Source of the DNA: Dysidea avara
Lineage: Eukaryota > Porifera > Demospongiae > Dictyoceratida > Dysideidae
Direction of reading: 5' to 3'
DNA length: 64,000 bases
Assembly: GCF_963678975.1 (NCBI RefSeq)
Contig: NC_089281.1
Location: 9,201,277-9,265,276, forward strand
In this document: piece by piece, positions 1-12,100 of the stretch
Layout: each line of letters starts with the position of its first letter
Numbering within the stretch: the stretch's first letter is position 1
Program-made: the position numbers and the translations under genes
The notes under the pieces: model-generated
The model's input: only the letters and a program-made list of their open reading frames with translations
Told to the model about the DNA's origin: nothing
Databases searched by the model: none

Positions 1-2329
1 CTATGCTGGTTAACCATGGAATAGTTGCATAAAAATGATTTATATTGGAAACCAGTATGCTTTTGTGTCTACCCTGAATATCTCTTGAACAGCTGGCCTC
101 AATCTTCATAAAACTTCTGTGTAACGGAGTTATCCAAGGACTATACCTCTCATAAAAGTTTTACAAAGAACCAACGAGGCATCATAGAGTTACATACAAA
201 ATCGCACTTTGTGCCGATAATTGGTCAATCACAGAAGTACAGTTGCTGATAATTAAAATTTGGAGTGCTAAGAGACGAAGGACTGCTCTGTTAAATGGAA
301 GTTCATACGTCATTGAATTAAGGAATTACAATTGCATGATGAAATGGTGCCGATAATTGGCGACTTATGCTACATGTAGCCATATTCACAACTTGAATAG
401 CTATGAAATAATAACATATCTTAACTTCAAAGAAAAATCATTGTACACATGCAGATAATGTAAACTGCTGCTGCACTGTCCACTTAGCATAAAGTTATGA
501 TGTAATACCTATAAATTTGTCTATTAACTTTTCTATAGGCATTCCTCACTAATATGACCAATTAGCAAAATTTTGCACAGATGAAATTGTGTTCACAATT
601 CTTGCAATTTTTGGGATTTCTTGAATTCTAACAAATTACAACACCTTTTCATTACTTCATAATTTTATGCCACGTGGTTCTAGGTACTGTAGAATAACAA
701 AAATCATACTCGCAAATAATATTTTTAGGCGCTTTGTCATACACAATATTCTGTGCACTTACAAATTGTTTTGATGCCCATCAACACACTGTAAATGACT
801 GAATATTCTACAAAAGTAAAACAATTGGTTCATTACGCACATAAGTATCCTCTCAACTGTTCAATAGTGTCTATCATGTTTTCTCATGCGAATTGTATAG
901 AGAAAGCCTCAAAGCTGCCCTTTATAAGTATGGACAATGCCCCCTTTTCAACTCAAAGACTCAAAGTATACACTATCTCAGGTAATGTCCACCTTTCAGC
1001 TTGAAGTATATGCTATCTCTGGTAGCCTAAGAGACCTTCAACGTTGTTAAACATCTAAAAAACTGTGGAAGTTTAATACAGACTTTTTAGCTTACATCCT
1101 GTTTTTTTACATTTTGCTAACGTGGGTACAAACGGACAAACAAACATAGGTAGGTAGGTAGGTAGGTACATGCACACACACACATTTTTACGAAAACAAT
1201 TTCAGTAAACCAGGCGCGTGCCCTTTGGCTGGCTGTGGGTGCGTGCCTGGTTTAAATACAAATTTTGCATCTCATGAAATACTAAAATCGATATTTCTGT
1301 TAGGTGGATCTAGCAATGGGATACTACAATGAACATCCCACAGTGGTAGGGGGGATCAATTTGTAAAAGTTGATTTTTCGGATTGCAGACTCAACGTATG
1401 GCTGCAAACAAGCTGTCATCATGCCCCTTTCTTGTATTTGTCCTGATTTCTGTTAATTATGTACTGACCCTATATTCTTTTTTCGTCCATGAAAGAACTA
1501 ATTGAAGTGGCCTAACATACTAAGTATACTGTGCAGGGGTGGCAGAGAAGGGAGCTGTAGCCCCTGTCAAAAAGATTCTGGAGAGGCTTAGCCCCCCTAA
1601 AATTATCTATAGTTGTCATTAAACAATTGTGCTGATTGTATTACACCAAATAGCTAACTATACAAATGCTTAGCTACCTGCAATTCCAGTGGATCAACTG
1701 AATTGTATATGAATCAAGATCGATATACCCTAACAGAGCAGTTACCTTAATACAACAGTCAAAATATAATGGTGACTGCTGAAATCATTCTCAGAATTTT
1801 AAGAGTCTAAATCTCAAAACTGATTTCCTGGAGGCAGAGCGGCATGCCCCCAGACCCTTTTTTATAGGTCTACTAAATGCTAATATAAAATGCCTCAAGA
1901 TCAAGATACTCTAACAGAGCAATCACGCTAATACAACAGTCAAACTAATATTAATAGTATTCTGATAAACTACTAAAATCACTCCCAAATTCATTGACAA
2001 TCTCACAGGGCCTAAAAGTGCTGTGATGGAGAAAAAGTGGTCTGGCCATGAAGGACTAGGGCATGCCCCCAGACCCCCCTAGATTGGCATACTTTGCACA
2101 CTAAACATGCCATCACCTGGATAAACCCACTACACCCCAGCCCCTCCCCTCATAAATAAAGGTGTTTCCTCCACCCCTGATACTGTGACTCATAGTCTGG
2201 TGGCTGTATAAAAAAGGGGGTGGGTCGCCAGACTATGTTATATCGTGTAGCTTAAATATTTCGAGTGGCAAAATTTTCGAGGTTGAGCAATGTGATTTCC
2301 CCCCCCGCAGATTTGCAAACAATCTCATA
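1..2329. other. Gene-free repeat-rich stretch
   Basis: I see no supported gene. An imperfect hairpin lies around 1205-1252 (the CCAGGCGCGTGCCC family, found again near 46108-46150). Low-grade dispersed repeat fragments that include a cccccagaccc motif occupy about 1540-2180 and recur near 7430-7760, 47240-47300 and 48490-48650. A single end of the CGTATAGCCTAAATATTT repeat (see 44253-44992) lies near 2250-2290. The short reading frame at 795-1004 has no recognisable motif. Confidence 0.5.
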
Positions 2330-3340
2330 TTATACAGTACTATATAGTAGGGACCACAAAGGTTTGGGTGTGGCCCATGAAAAACATCACCAAAAAACAA
2401 CCTGCCTCAGTTTTCCCTGATGATGATGAGGCAGCATTGGTTAGGTATAACGGCAAGAGTTCATAATATTTGTATGGGGGAGAGTGTCTAACTGGAGTAC
2501 ATTCAGCAAACACACTGCTGCAAGTAACACCTCAGGCTTCTCTTAGAAGAAAGGTTCGACCTTATCAATGCCAATCATGATCATCACCTATCAACAGTTC
2601 TTTGTCATCAGTAGAATCAGGCTAGAGGTGTACATATGATCAAAAGTGAACTGGCAGCAGTGTATTTGTGCAGGCCATACTGCCAGTTAGACACTCTCCC
2701 TATACAAATAACAAGAAAAAACAACAACTAATAAACGGAATTTTCTAGTGACTGACGGATTGACTGATACCTTCAGACAAGCGTAGCTCGATAACAGCTA
2801 AGGCTACGGGCTTGACTTTTTCACTGTTCAACATCACTTCAGCCAGACACATGCCTTTGGCATACCACAGTACACACAAATACATTCTTCATGGACTTAC
2901 CAGTGTCCTCCTTTGTGTCCCATTCTTGAACATGGCTGACAACAAAGTGTAATAAATACTCCACTTTTCAGAAGATAATTGATAGCTGGGGTGTGCGGCA
3001 CCATTCTTTCTTTGATGCAATATGCGTGGGTTCACCAGTCATAATAAGTTAACAAATTAAACAAGTACACAAAATTTGGAATTTTCAACTAGAGTATATA
3101 TACTATAGCACGTCAATAAAAAGTACTGAAACAAGCTGGAGTAGTGCACAATATTGAATCACAGTAAAACAATAAGAAGTGTTATATCTCTACTGTGCTC
3201 AAGATACCATAATGGAAATGTACAGTAGGGATATAACACTTCTTCTTATTGTTTTACTGTGATTTGATATCATGCACTACTCCAGCTTGTTTCCATGTCA
3301 AAACATGCTATTGGGATTTGTAAAGTCAAAATGGCAAAAT
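2330..3340 (+). repeat. Copy A of ~1 kb dispersed repeat family, with foldback end
   Basis: This stretch matches at least seven others in the window (4015, 12626, 27530, 30170, 35095, 36205, 41805). The shared order is a 'tagtagggaccacaaagg' start, a 'catcacccaaaaacc' block, a short GACT/TGCC-type microsatellite, a 'ccttcagacaagcgtagc' block, a 'gtcctcctttgtgtccca' block, and a terminal foldback. In this copy the foldback lies at about 3100-3300, with both arms carrying cagtaaaacaataagaagtg. A smaller inverted-repeat element is nested at 2467-2710. I see no transposase; the family is probably non-autonomous. Confidence 0.75.
2467..2710. mobile_element. MITE nested in repeat copy A
   Basis: The ends form inverted repeats of about 28 bp. 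The left end reads TATTTGTATGGGGGAGAGTG and the right end is close to its reverse complement (CACTCTCCCTATACAAATA). The 244-bp body has no reading frame. It interrupts the dispersed repeat that surrounds it, so it inserted later. I could not define a target-site duplication. Confidence 0.7.
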
Positions 3341-4014
3341 CAAATTTACAGCCAATAATCATTTTATCAGCAATATTGTACATTAATACCAGTGTCCTTT
3401 GTTTGTTTTCTGCCCTTAGATCATGAAATGGATTGATTAAACACTGATTTCTTCAAAGGCCTCAGGATGGATGGATCACTTTTCAATTTCTCCAATACAA
3501 ACTCCATACATTTTATATATTCAATAATTGCAAGCACTAGACACGATCAAATACCATAAAACTTGGTATCATTCAACTCCTTATGAATTGCTCTATCCGA
3601 TTCCAGCCAAACAAAATTCGTAATTGCCATGATAATGGCGTGACGCTGCTATATCATTAGAACGCAAAATTCCTGATTTGCTCTCCAATGGATTTTGTAT
3701 TGTGTAAGTTGCTACTTACCATTGTTTGTTGTAAATTTGCAACCTATAAACACTTTAGCTTCGAATAAATTTTGTTACCATCGGATAGAGGAGTGTTATG
3801 CGTGTGTAATGGCAGCCGAACAATTTTGATACCGCCTTCAGAACCAGAGTTATGATGAATAAAGCTAACTTACCTCCATAAACTGCTGTACATTGATTTT
3901 ACGCATAATATTTTACGGAAAATTGTAATGTATGGGTTAATTTGACATGAGTTTTGATATGTCAGCACTTTTTATTGATGTCCTATGGTCCCTACCACAG
4001 GAAAAATTCACTAT

Positions 4015-4350
4015 TCCCATTATCATACAGTACGATAGTACTGTATATTAGGGACATTGAAGGTGTGGGGGCGATCCATGATATAATATAACCCAAAAAC
4101 CTGCCGCGATTTTTCCTCACAACGGCATGACAGTATTGGTTGGGTAAAACCAAGCCCAAAAGTGTCTTCAGATCGACCCGAAACGTTTCCGTCAAGTTGC
4201 TACAGAATTTTAAAAAAATTGTAGTCAATGGAATTTTCTACTGCCTGCCTGCCTGCCTGACGCCTTCAGTCAAGCGTAGCGGAAAACTGGCTACAGCTAC
4301 AGCCCTAATTCTTTCGCAGAAACGTCTTAAGAAAAAACCTTTGGTATATT
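4015..4350 (+). repeat. Copy B (partial) of the ~1 kb dispersed family
   Basis: It contains the start block, the 'cattggttgggtaaaaccaa' block, a short TGCC run (4240-4258) at the same place where copy J carries 67 units, and the 'cttcagtcaagcgtagc' block. It breaks off after that, without the foldback end. Confidence 0.65.
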
Positions 4351-5037
4351 GATAAACATACAATGCTTGCGCTATTGTCTTACCTTTTATCCTTCTTTAC
4401 CATGGCCATCAGTCAAGGTTCTACCGCGGAGTGTTAATAGACTACAGTACGGCTTCCATATCAGTGTATATTGCATCAAACTATTCGAATACTCGTGGTT
4501 GCCGGTTGTACCAAAAACACACGCGTACGTCAGACTCACTGTTGATATCGATCAGAGAGAGCAACTCACAGCGAACTATATAGCAATGTGTAAGTCAATA
4601 AATATAGTTTAATTAGTAACAATTAATGTTAAACCGAGTTGGGTCATCCAGGTCCTGCTTTACAGATTATTCGGGTCTGACCCTACGTGCTAAATTAAAT
4701 GTGGATGTGTTACCACACGTCATGGCGTAGCTCTTTCTTTCGTGAGCAACGCCCACTTACGTAAATTACAGTCTGTAGACATACGGTAGCCACGTCCATT
4801 CATCAGTGTGTAGGTATGCACGAATCCACGCCCACTTACGTAAATTAGTGTCTGTAGACATATGGTAGCCACGCCCATGTAGATATGCACGAATCCACGT
4901 CCATTATTGTCTGCAGGCTTATGTAGAGGCACGCCCACTGATCAGTTGTTATTGTATGAGTCATAATCTAGTATAATAGTGCTGTGAGTAACTCAGCAGA
5001 TATTTAGTGGTCATAAGCTTGCAAAAAAACTTCACAA
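4351..5037. repeat. Dispersed repeat with 'cacgcccac' motifs, partner at 10222-10920
   Basis: About 4630-4960 shares a layout with 10222-10920: a 'gggtcatcc ... ggtc' opening, then loosely repeated 'gtctgtagacatacggtagccacg' and 'tatgcacgaatccacg' phrases about 65-75 bp apart. The reading frames here follow the repetition and are not genes. Positions 4351-4630 show nothing I recognise. Confidence 0.45.
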
Positions 5038-5320
5038 ACAAGTATAAGAAAAAATTGGGAATTTTAAATTAGATTAGGGACAATGTATAATGCTACAATA
5101 AAAAGTACTGAAACAAGCTGGATCGGAGTAGTACGTAATGTCCAAATACTGTAAAACAATAAGAAGTGAATATCCCTACTGCGCATATTCACTTCTTATT
5201 GTTTTACAGTATTTGGACATTACGTACTACTCCGATCCAGCTTGTTTCAGTACTTTTTATTGTAGCATTATACATTGTCCCTAATCTAACTTAAAATTCC
5301 CAATTTTTTCTTATACTTGT
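5038..5320. repeat. Near-perfect 283-bp palindrome (foldback copy C)
   Basis: The arms pair from acaagtataag at 5038 to its complement ending at 5320, with a centre near 5180 (ccctactgcgcatattc) and very few mismatches. It carries the family's cagtaaaacaataagaagtg-type core and the 'aaaaagtactgaaacaagct' block in both arms. The near identity of the arms suggests a recent origin. Confidence 0.85.
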
Positions 5321-6360
5321 GGGAATTACAATTTAAAAGTGGAAAATAGAGCAATTCCCAGTATAGAAAAGCCATAAATTCCCATGTGATTCCCATAATG
5401 GGAAGACAGCCTCTGCTAATTGGGTTTATATTTACCAATAATTGTTATATGCTTGCAGAAAAGGTACCAAAGCTGGTATTCCATTATGAGAATCACACTA
5501 CAGGAATTTATGGGTTTCCCATAAGGCCAGGCAAACTTGATTACTTGTTCAATTTCTCATCCTCAAAAATTTGGATTTCCATGCGGACTTACATTTTACC
5601 ACCGTTTCTGAGGTACAAATGACATTAATTGTGCTGTAAAATTATAGCCAGCCTTCTTAGCATCAAAATACGGGTGCACATGATTGATAACAGCAATAAT
5701 GAAATTAGAGGCAGTGGGATAAAAGGGGATGCAGGCAGGGATGAGAAACAATTAATCAAGTTTGCCTGGCCTAATGGCTTGTAATTTCCATAATGGAAAT
5801 GGTGATTTCCCCCCCCCCCCCAATTTTTTTGTGCACTTATTATTACTATTACTATTTTGGCTTATGTAGCTAATATAATTATGGAGGTCAAGACATTTTC
5901 ACTGTTAACTCCAAAAACCTCGAAAAAGTGAAAAATTTTAGCTGCTTACTACTACTTGACATGCAGCATATTGAAATTAACCATTGGGATTGTGAACCTA
6001 ATAAAATTTACTGATTTTAGCGGAATTCCGCATACCTACTGAAATGGTAAGTTCAAAAACGTACGAGAAACCCACTAAACGTTGGCTTAGGAAACATGGT
6101 GTCTGTTTATATAGGCCTACAGAAACTAGAACAAAGCTATTCTAAACTAAGTTACTCACACGGCACTTTCTCGAAGCGGCTTTCCTTAACTTTTGTCTTT
6201 AAACTGAATGGCCCGCTCGAGGGTAACAACTCTTCGTACAATTCCCTTGAATTACTGAAGTATTATTCATGTACACAATGTTCCAGACCGTTTTTTTTTG
6301 TTTAGACTAATTAGTTTAAGGTGAATTCCCATAGTCTTGGTAACGGGTGAATCCCACAAT
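5321..6360. other. No gene seen
   Basis: Contains a C homopolymer near 5810-5821 and short reading frames without recognisable motifs (for example 5386-5622 and 6096-6305). I find no splice-linked coding signal. Confidence 0.4.
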
Positions 6361-7278
6361 AAGGTAAGTAAGGGGGTTTCCGGACAGCTGGGTATTCCGG
6401 ACACTTCGTTTTTAATCCGCTACTGAAGGATTAGTGATAGCGTTCTGTTTGAGTGCCTAAGTACCCCACTTGTGTGCTATAAAATACCAAAGTTTTATCT
6501 CGATAGCTTCAAGGATTAGTGAGATTCGTCACGATTTTCTTGCGCATGTAGAATATTTTTGTGTAAAAAACTTTCTATACGCGTGTTAACAGTAGATTGA
6601 GGGCATCGTTCGTAATTCTGAGCGACCATATGCACCAAAAAATTGTCAATCACACTATACAATGAACGGATATATGGTTTAGAGATAGTACAACTGGATT
6701 CCAAGCCCACTACCTGCGTCGTGTCAACTTGAATGCGCAATCAAGACAACCAGCAGCCCGGAGAAGCCTGCAGCAAGGATCTGCTGGGCCAGTATGCTGT
6801 TTCTGCGTTCAGGTAAGGGCTGGTACAGATTTCCAGGCAGTAGATCAAATGTCGCATCTTTGAAAGCGTTGCAAGACAACTGCAAGATCCGAAGCAGCAT
6901 AACACAATTCTGCTGCAAAAAAAAATCGTTGCCATAAACAAAGTAACCAGCCAAACAGAACGCTATCAGTCTCTGCTGGGCCATGGCACTCAGTGGAGTG
7001 CAGCAATTCCCATAGCAATGCTAGGTATACCTACTTTTTACTGGTGTCCGGAAACCCCAGCCACATAAATTTTTAGCATTTTCTCAAATTGCACGTTTAG
7101 ACCGTTCTTTCTCCTAGTACCCTACACTTTACCACTCACAATTTATACCACTGATAGCCTATTTCATTGGCTACAATTTGGCACCAAGCATGTTAGAATC
7201 CGTTCTTCCGTTGAGGAGAAAAAATATTTTTTTCTAATACATGTACAAACTTTGTCCGGAAACGCCCACCCTTACCTT
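6361..7278. mobile_element. 918-bp inverted-repeat element, AAGGTAAG / TTTCCGGACA ends
   Basis: The left end reads AAGGTAAGTAAGGGGGTTTC followed by CGGACA. The right end is its near reverse complement, ending CCCTTACCTT. A second copy of the TGTCCGGAAA motif lies inside at 7046-7055. The ends match those of the 228-bp element at 55218-55445, so the two form one family of different lengths. The two overlapping minus-strand frames inside (6516-6740 and 6724-6984) have no recognised domain. Confidence 0.7.
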
Positions 7279-7984
7279 ACATTACGCATTGGGCAAAAAG
7301 ATGAACCGGGTTCAGAAACAGTGCTGGGCCCACGTATCCGCTGCAGCTACAGTCTTGAAAATAAGGTGGATTATTCCTTAGAGGTATATGCATAATTAGC
7401 AGACCGTTTTTTGTTGGTATCACTACCAGCGGCGGAGGAAGTAGTTGATTTGAGGGGTGGCTCCGCTGAGCTGACCCAGACTTATTTCTATAGTTTGGTA
7501 AGGTGAGACCAAAAAAAAAAAAAAAAAAAAAGGTCACAACCAACTGACAAGAGCTTTCCACCTCACCAGCTACCATTTCTAGCTGATAAACTACATAAAA
7601 ATCCTTACATAGCTCGCTACACACTGACTACTCTATTAGAGTATCTCGATCTTTATCACGGTTTTCAGCCCCACTCCAAGAAAGATAATTTCGGTGTGAT
7701 ATCATTCTGAGGGGGGGGCTAGGCCCCCCCCTCAGCAGCTTTAGCCCCCTAGCCCCCCCCCCCTTTCCGCCGCCTATGATCACTACGTAATGTTGTGGGC
7801 GCTTCGAAAATGCAAAAAAATCACTGTTTTTACAGCATTTTACGCACTTTTTGGGGCGTGTCCCTTTCAATATTAATGTATTGATTATTAACCAAATAAA
7901 TTCAATATGGAAAGACCTTTGCAGCACGCAGGAAAGACCTTTTTATACGCACGATGCAACATATTAAAAGCTTGCGACGTTTAC
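7279..7984. other. Repeat-derived stretch in the carrier-gene intron
   Basis: Contains a poly-A/T run (7510-7531), C/G-rich runs near 7710-7765 belonging to the cccccagaccc-type repeat, and one copy of the CTCTATTAGAG motif (7630-7640). The minus-strand frames here are low complexity. No further carrier exon was found. Confidence 0.45.
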
Positions 7985-8138
7985 CTTAACAGTATCAAAT
8001 GGGTAGCCAACGAACATACCAGCTGTACCTACAAAATTTATACAAAACGAGATTAAAAGATCGTTGTCACTACATCAGCCATTTCAGCTTACCGCCACAT
8101 ACTCCCGCCAAGTAGTCCGTAAAGGCTTGTAGTTTCAT
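7985..8138 (-). CDS. Mitochondrial carrier family protein (SLC25), first two exons only
   Basis: Exon 1 runs from the ATG at 8138 to 8093 and ends in a GTAAGC donor. Exon 2 is 8028-7985, with an AG acceptor before it and a GTAAAC donor after it. The joined peptide has about 30 residues: MKLQAFTDYLAGVCG, then GTAGMFVGYPFDTVK. PFDTVK is the family signature Px[DE]xx[KR] that closes the first transmembrane helix of SLC25 carriers, and the GG/AG pattern before it is typical of carriers related to the carnitine/amino-acid group. These proteins exchange metabolites across the inner mitochondrial membrane. The remaining roughly 270 residues are not found in 1-7984, so the gene either continues beyond the left edge or is broken. 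The substrate cannot be assigned. Confidence 0.8.
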
Positions 8139-9183
8139 TGTGTCCGCTACTGCAGGTACGAATATAATGAATTGTACTTAAAAAGGCATAGAACAAAAGA
8201 ATAACTTGAAAAGTTTCATCCTTTCTGCACGTGTACTGCACGTGTTGTGTTACATCTTTTCAGGGGGGAACCCTTACCACAGATTGCCCTTACACAGCAA
8301 AAAACTGATGCTTTCTCATAATGAGAGATAGCCGTGATGCTTATTAATAGTGAATATGTTCTTGAGTGCAAACAAAACTTATTAAGTGGTATCAGGCTAT
8401 TACATGGGCTTTCTAAAATTTAGTATGCTATAGCTATCGTGCTACTAAAAATTAGAATTATTTATTATGCCTTATTATTAATAGTATAATATCTTCTAAT
8501 AATTAGCATGCCATTTCTTAAATCAAGAAAAGTGTGTTTAACATAGTTTCAAGAGTACAAAACTCTTATTTCAAGAGCACCAGTTTTTGCTCCTTGCTGC
8601 TCACTATACAAACAGGTTTTTGGGTATGTAGAGGCAAAGCATGATATAATTTATTATTTAAGTGTTTTTCAACACACAGAATTACAACAGTATGAGGTGC
8701 TTTAATTGCCCAGCTTGACCTAGAAGACTATCGACACTAACCACACCCAGTATCTATGTACCAACTAACATATGGAACCCATGTGCCTGTAGACTACATA
8801 ATGGAGCCATGCTACTGGTAGCCATCACAGTTGTAAATATTTGTACACAGATGTAGTTAATATTTGCCAACACTTGAGCATCCATGTAGATGAAATCAGG
8901 AAACAAGGAATAATGAAACTTGCATGTCCTCTGATCAAATAGCTGGTATGTCAGTTCAAGGCACAAGAGTTTCAAGGACATGCAGCAGGAAAAGCTTTTA
9001 CAAAACAGCTACAGATTTAAACAGTTACAGACCGTATTACCATATATAGAACAATGTATACATTCCTCTATTACTCATTGTAATACAACCCCGGCCTACC
9101 TACATAACTTGCTTTTAGCTACCCACGATACCATTTTTTGATATCAATAAAAGTACATACAAGCATGCATGTACACATTACAC
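8139..9183. other. Intergenic: carrier 5' flank and ICE1-like gene 3' flank
   Basis: This 1 kb separates the last codon of the ICE1-like gene from the carrier start; both are on the minus strand. No conserved frame is visible; the minus-strand frame at 8754-8981 shows no domain. It should hold the 3' UTR of the upstream gene and the carrier promoter. Confidence 0.5.
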
Positions 9184-12100
9184 TTAATATGTCTTTTCAT
9201 CTGATGCAGTAGTGTGTGTACTGAGTGCTTGCATGTTCCACACTCGTGGACCAAAGTCTTCAGTGATCGTAGCAGCAGCATATGGATGATGAGTCTTGAC
9301 ACCACTTAGCCACCCCTGAAGGACTTCTACTGGTAACTGGCTAGTATGGCACAGTAATATCAATGATTCAGCCACAGCCAACTGTATTGGTAGAGTTACT
9401 GTGTACACAAAGAAAAAGATGTGATAAACTACTGTAAATTTTGCATCAATTTTCCAGCATACGTATTGATAGTTACATGCATATGGTACTGCACCCTTCC
9501 AGAAATTTTACAAGGGGTAGAGTAACCATATATCAAATTTAAGCACAGACAAAACAATTTTAAAAAAAATTTATGTACTTTATTTGCACACATACAAAAA
9601 CGCATTAACACAAATGTATTACAGTGGAACCTCGATTATTCGAACACCAAATCGATTACTCGATTAGGGTATTTTTTCAACAAGTGTGTGCTTTATTTAT
9701 TACAGTAGTTTGAGCAAAGCTCTGTATATAAAGTTCAATTTTACATACTATTCAATTATATGAACACCCTTTCCCACCAATTAGTCCAGATAGTCGAGGT
9801 TCCACTGTATTAAATTGTCCTAAAATTTAGTACACTAGTTTTCAGCACCAACTTAGGATAACAGATTTTCAGAGCTATAAACTAAATATAAATTATTGTT
9901 ACAAGAAAAGATTTGCTGTCACACCTACAGGATCAACTGCCTGGGCCATTCAATCTGGTAATCACGGTTCCCATAAATTCAATTTCAGATGCAAGTGGAT
10001 GGGAATTCAACAAGAAAGTAACAATGAGATGAGCACTTGCTGCATTTTGTAACATGATAATTTCTCACAGGTTTTTATTTGATAACTGCCAATTCACTTA
10101 AAAATGAACAGTGGTGAAATAGGATGTGAGTATTACAACATATCTATGTGGATAAATCCCCACATTGGCATGTTCATAACGTTTCATCACTTGGATATCT
10201 TTACATTAAATACACTAGTTTGTTTCAGAGTTGAAACCGGGTAGTTACTTTGGTAATCTGGGTCACATATTTTGTCAGGGTCATCCGGTTCTGACCCACT
10301 TTACAGAATATTCTGGTCTGGCCTAATTGAATCATAATTAATGAGGTATAGGTATATAAACACGTATCATAGTCTAGTACTGCTGCAACCCAGGTTCTTT
10401 TATAAGCCATAGCCACTAATCAGGATTAGTTTGTAGCCTTGCATGGAGCCATATCCATTTATCAGTATGTGTACTACTGAAGTCTGTAGATATGCATGAA
10501 TCCATGTCTATTGCGGTCTGCAGGTTTACATGGAGTCATATCTACTAGTTGACTGTTATCATACAAGTCATAGTCCAGTCTTGTGGCAGGCCAGCTTCTT
10601 TCATGAGCCATGCTAGAGATATTAAAGGGGGCGCATAAAGCCATGCCCACTTATTAGGAATGCATGATATTGCATATGTGGAACCATACTAATTTATCAG
10701 TACAGTGTGCTGAAGCTTGTAGGTATGCACGAAGCCACACCCACTTATAGCAAACCTGTTTTGCTGCCTGTGGAACCACACCCAGTGGCTAATCATTAAG
10801 TATAAAACTTACCAATTAAGTAATCATATAGCAACCTGTTGAAAACAGATTACCCAAAGCATAGCTGACCTGGATTGCTCAGTGAGTCGTTGGGTCAACA
10901 GTACTGAGCTGGTTTCAATATATGCTGGTTTATTTACTCTTTGTTATAGGATAACTGATATGCACGTGTGACCATTCTGTATTACAATATTGTAAAAGTA
11001 CACGGATAGGCTGACAGCTTTATTAGAGTATATCAATATTTCTTGAGTGAGTGTACCTATACCACTGTACGTGTAAGATGCATGGTAACCATTGCAATCA
11101 TCATAAGTGCAGCTATATTATGCGTATGGTCTGGTTTGTCTAGGGAATCGATTGTTATAAGGAAGCTACCTACTCCCTAGCATATAGACCACCACTTTAC
11201 CAGAAGCCATGGTACGTTAATTGGATAACAAAATAACATAAGCATTTCAAATAAATAACATAGGTGTTTGCAAGGTAAGGTACACTACATGTGATACATA
11301 AAATTTAGGCACTTTTTAATTGCTTTGGTATGCAGTGGAACAAGAATACACCAACAGATTTGCCTGATCATAGAAAACAGCTCTTTGTTTTGTAAAGGGC
11401 ATGTGAGCTGTGGGCACTTGTTTGCAATGCAACACAAAAGCAAGTTTACCATCTTTATTGAAATGGCCTTCATTTGTGTGCACATGGAGGATATAATATG
11501 GGATATACCTTGATGGATTTGCCTATTCAACCGTCTTCAGTCATGAGTTATGATCAATTATTTAAACACTTGCAACATGTAGCTGCTATACAAATCAAAT
11601 TTCTTGCTGTTTCAACTGTCTAATGCTATTTTTTTTTCACTCCAAGACTATTCAACACACATACACATAGCTTTGTTAGAGCTACAATTCGAGGAACATG
11701 CAAACATGAAACAGCTTTTCAGAAATCTTGAATCAACTTCATCCTACTTAACAAATATTCTAACCTTCTGGAGAACTATGAGCTCTTTGTAACAGAGAAG
11801 ACAACATTCTTTGTAGTTGTCTTACTGACTGGCATGATGGGTCATGAGACAAGCCCTGTTTGCCTAGTGTACCTGTGACAAATAGTGATCTGCATTAAAT
11901 GTAATGTATGGTGAATAATATTACCAATAAGTCGAGTGATGGCTACTATAACTGCTTCTGCTACTTCTTCACCCATAGCCTTCCTGCTCCACTTCTGCAG
12001 TAGTGGCCAAAGCTGCTCCCTAACAAGGCTGTCACTTATCCACTTCCACCCCAGGTACTTTCCCACTACTGCCAAACATCTGATACACATTTGAGTAGTA

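Larger units (their letters stand above)
9399..11924. other. Last intron of the ICE1-like gene
   Basis: The exons on either side agree in phase (1), so no exon is required here. It contains a pogo-like MITE (9622-9807) and a dispersed repeat (10222-10920). The overlapping opposite-strand frames at 11285-11530 have no recognised motif. Confidence 0.55.
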
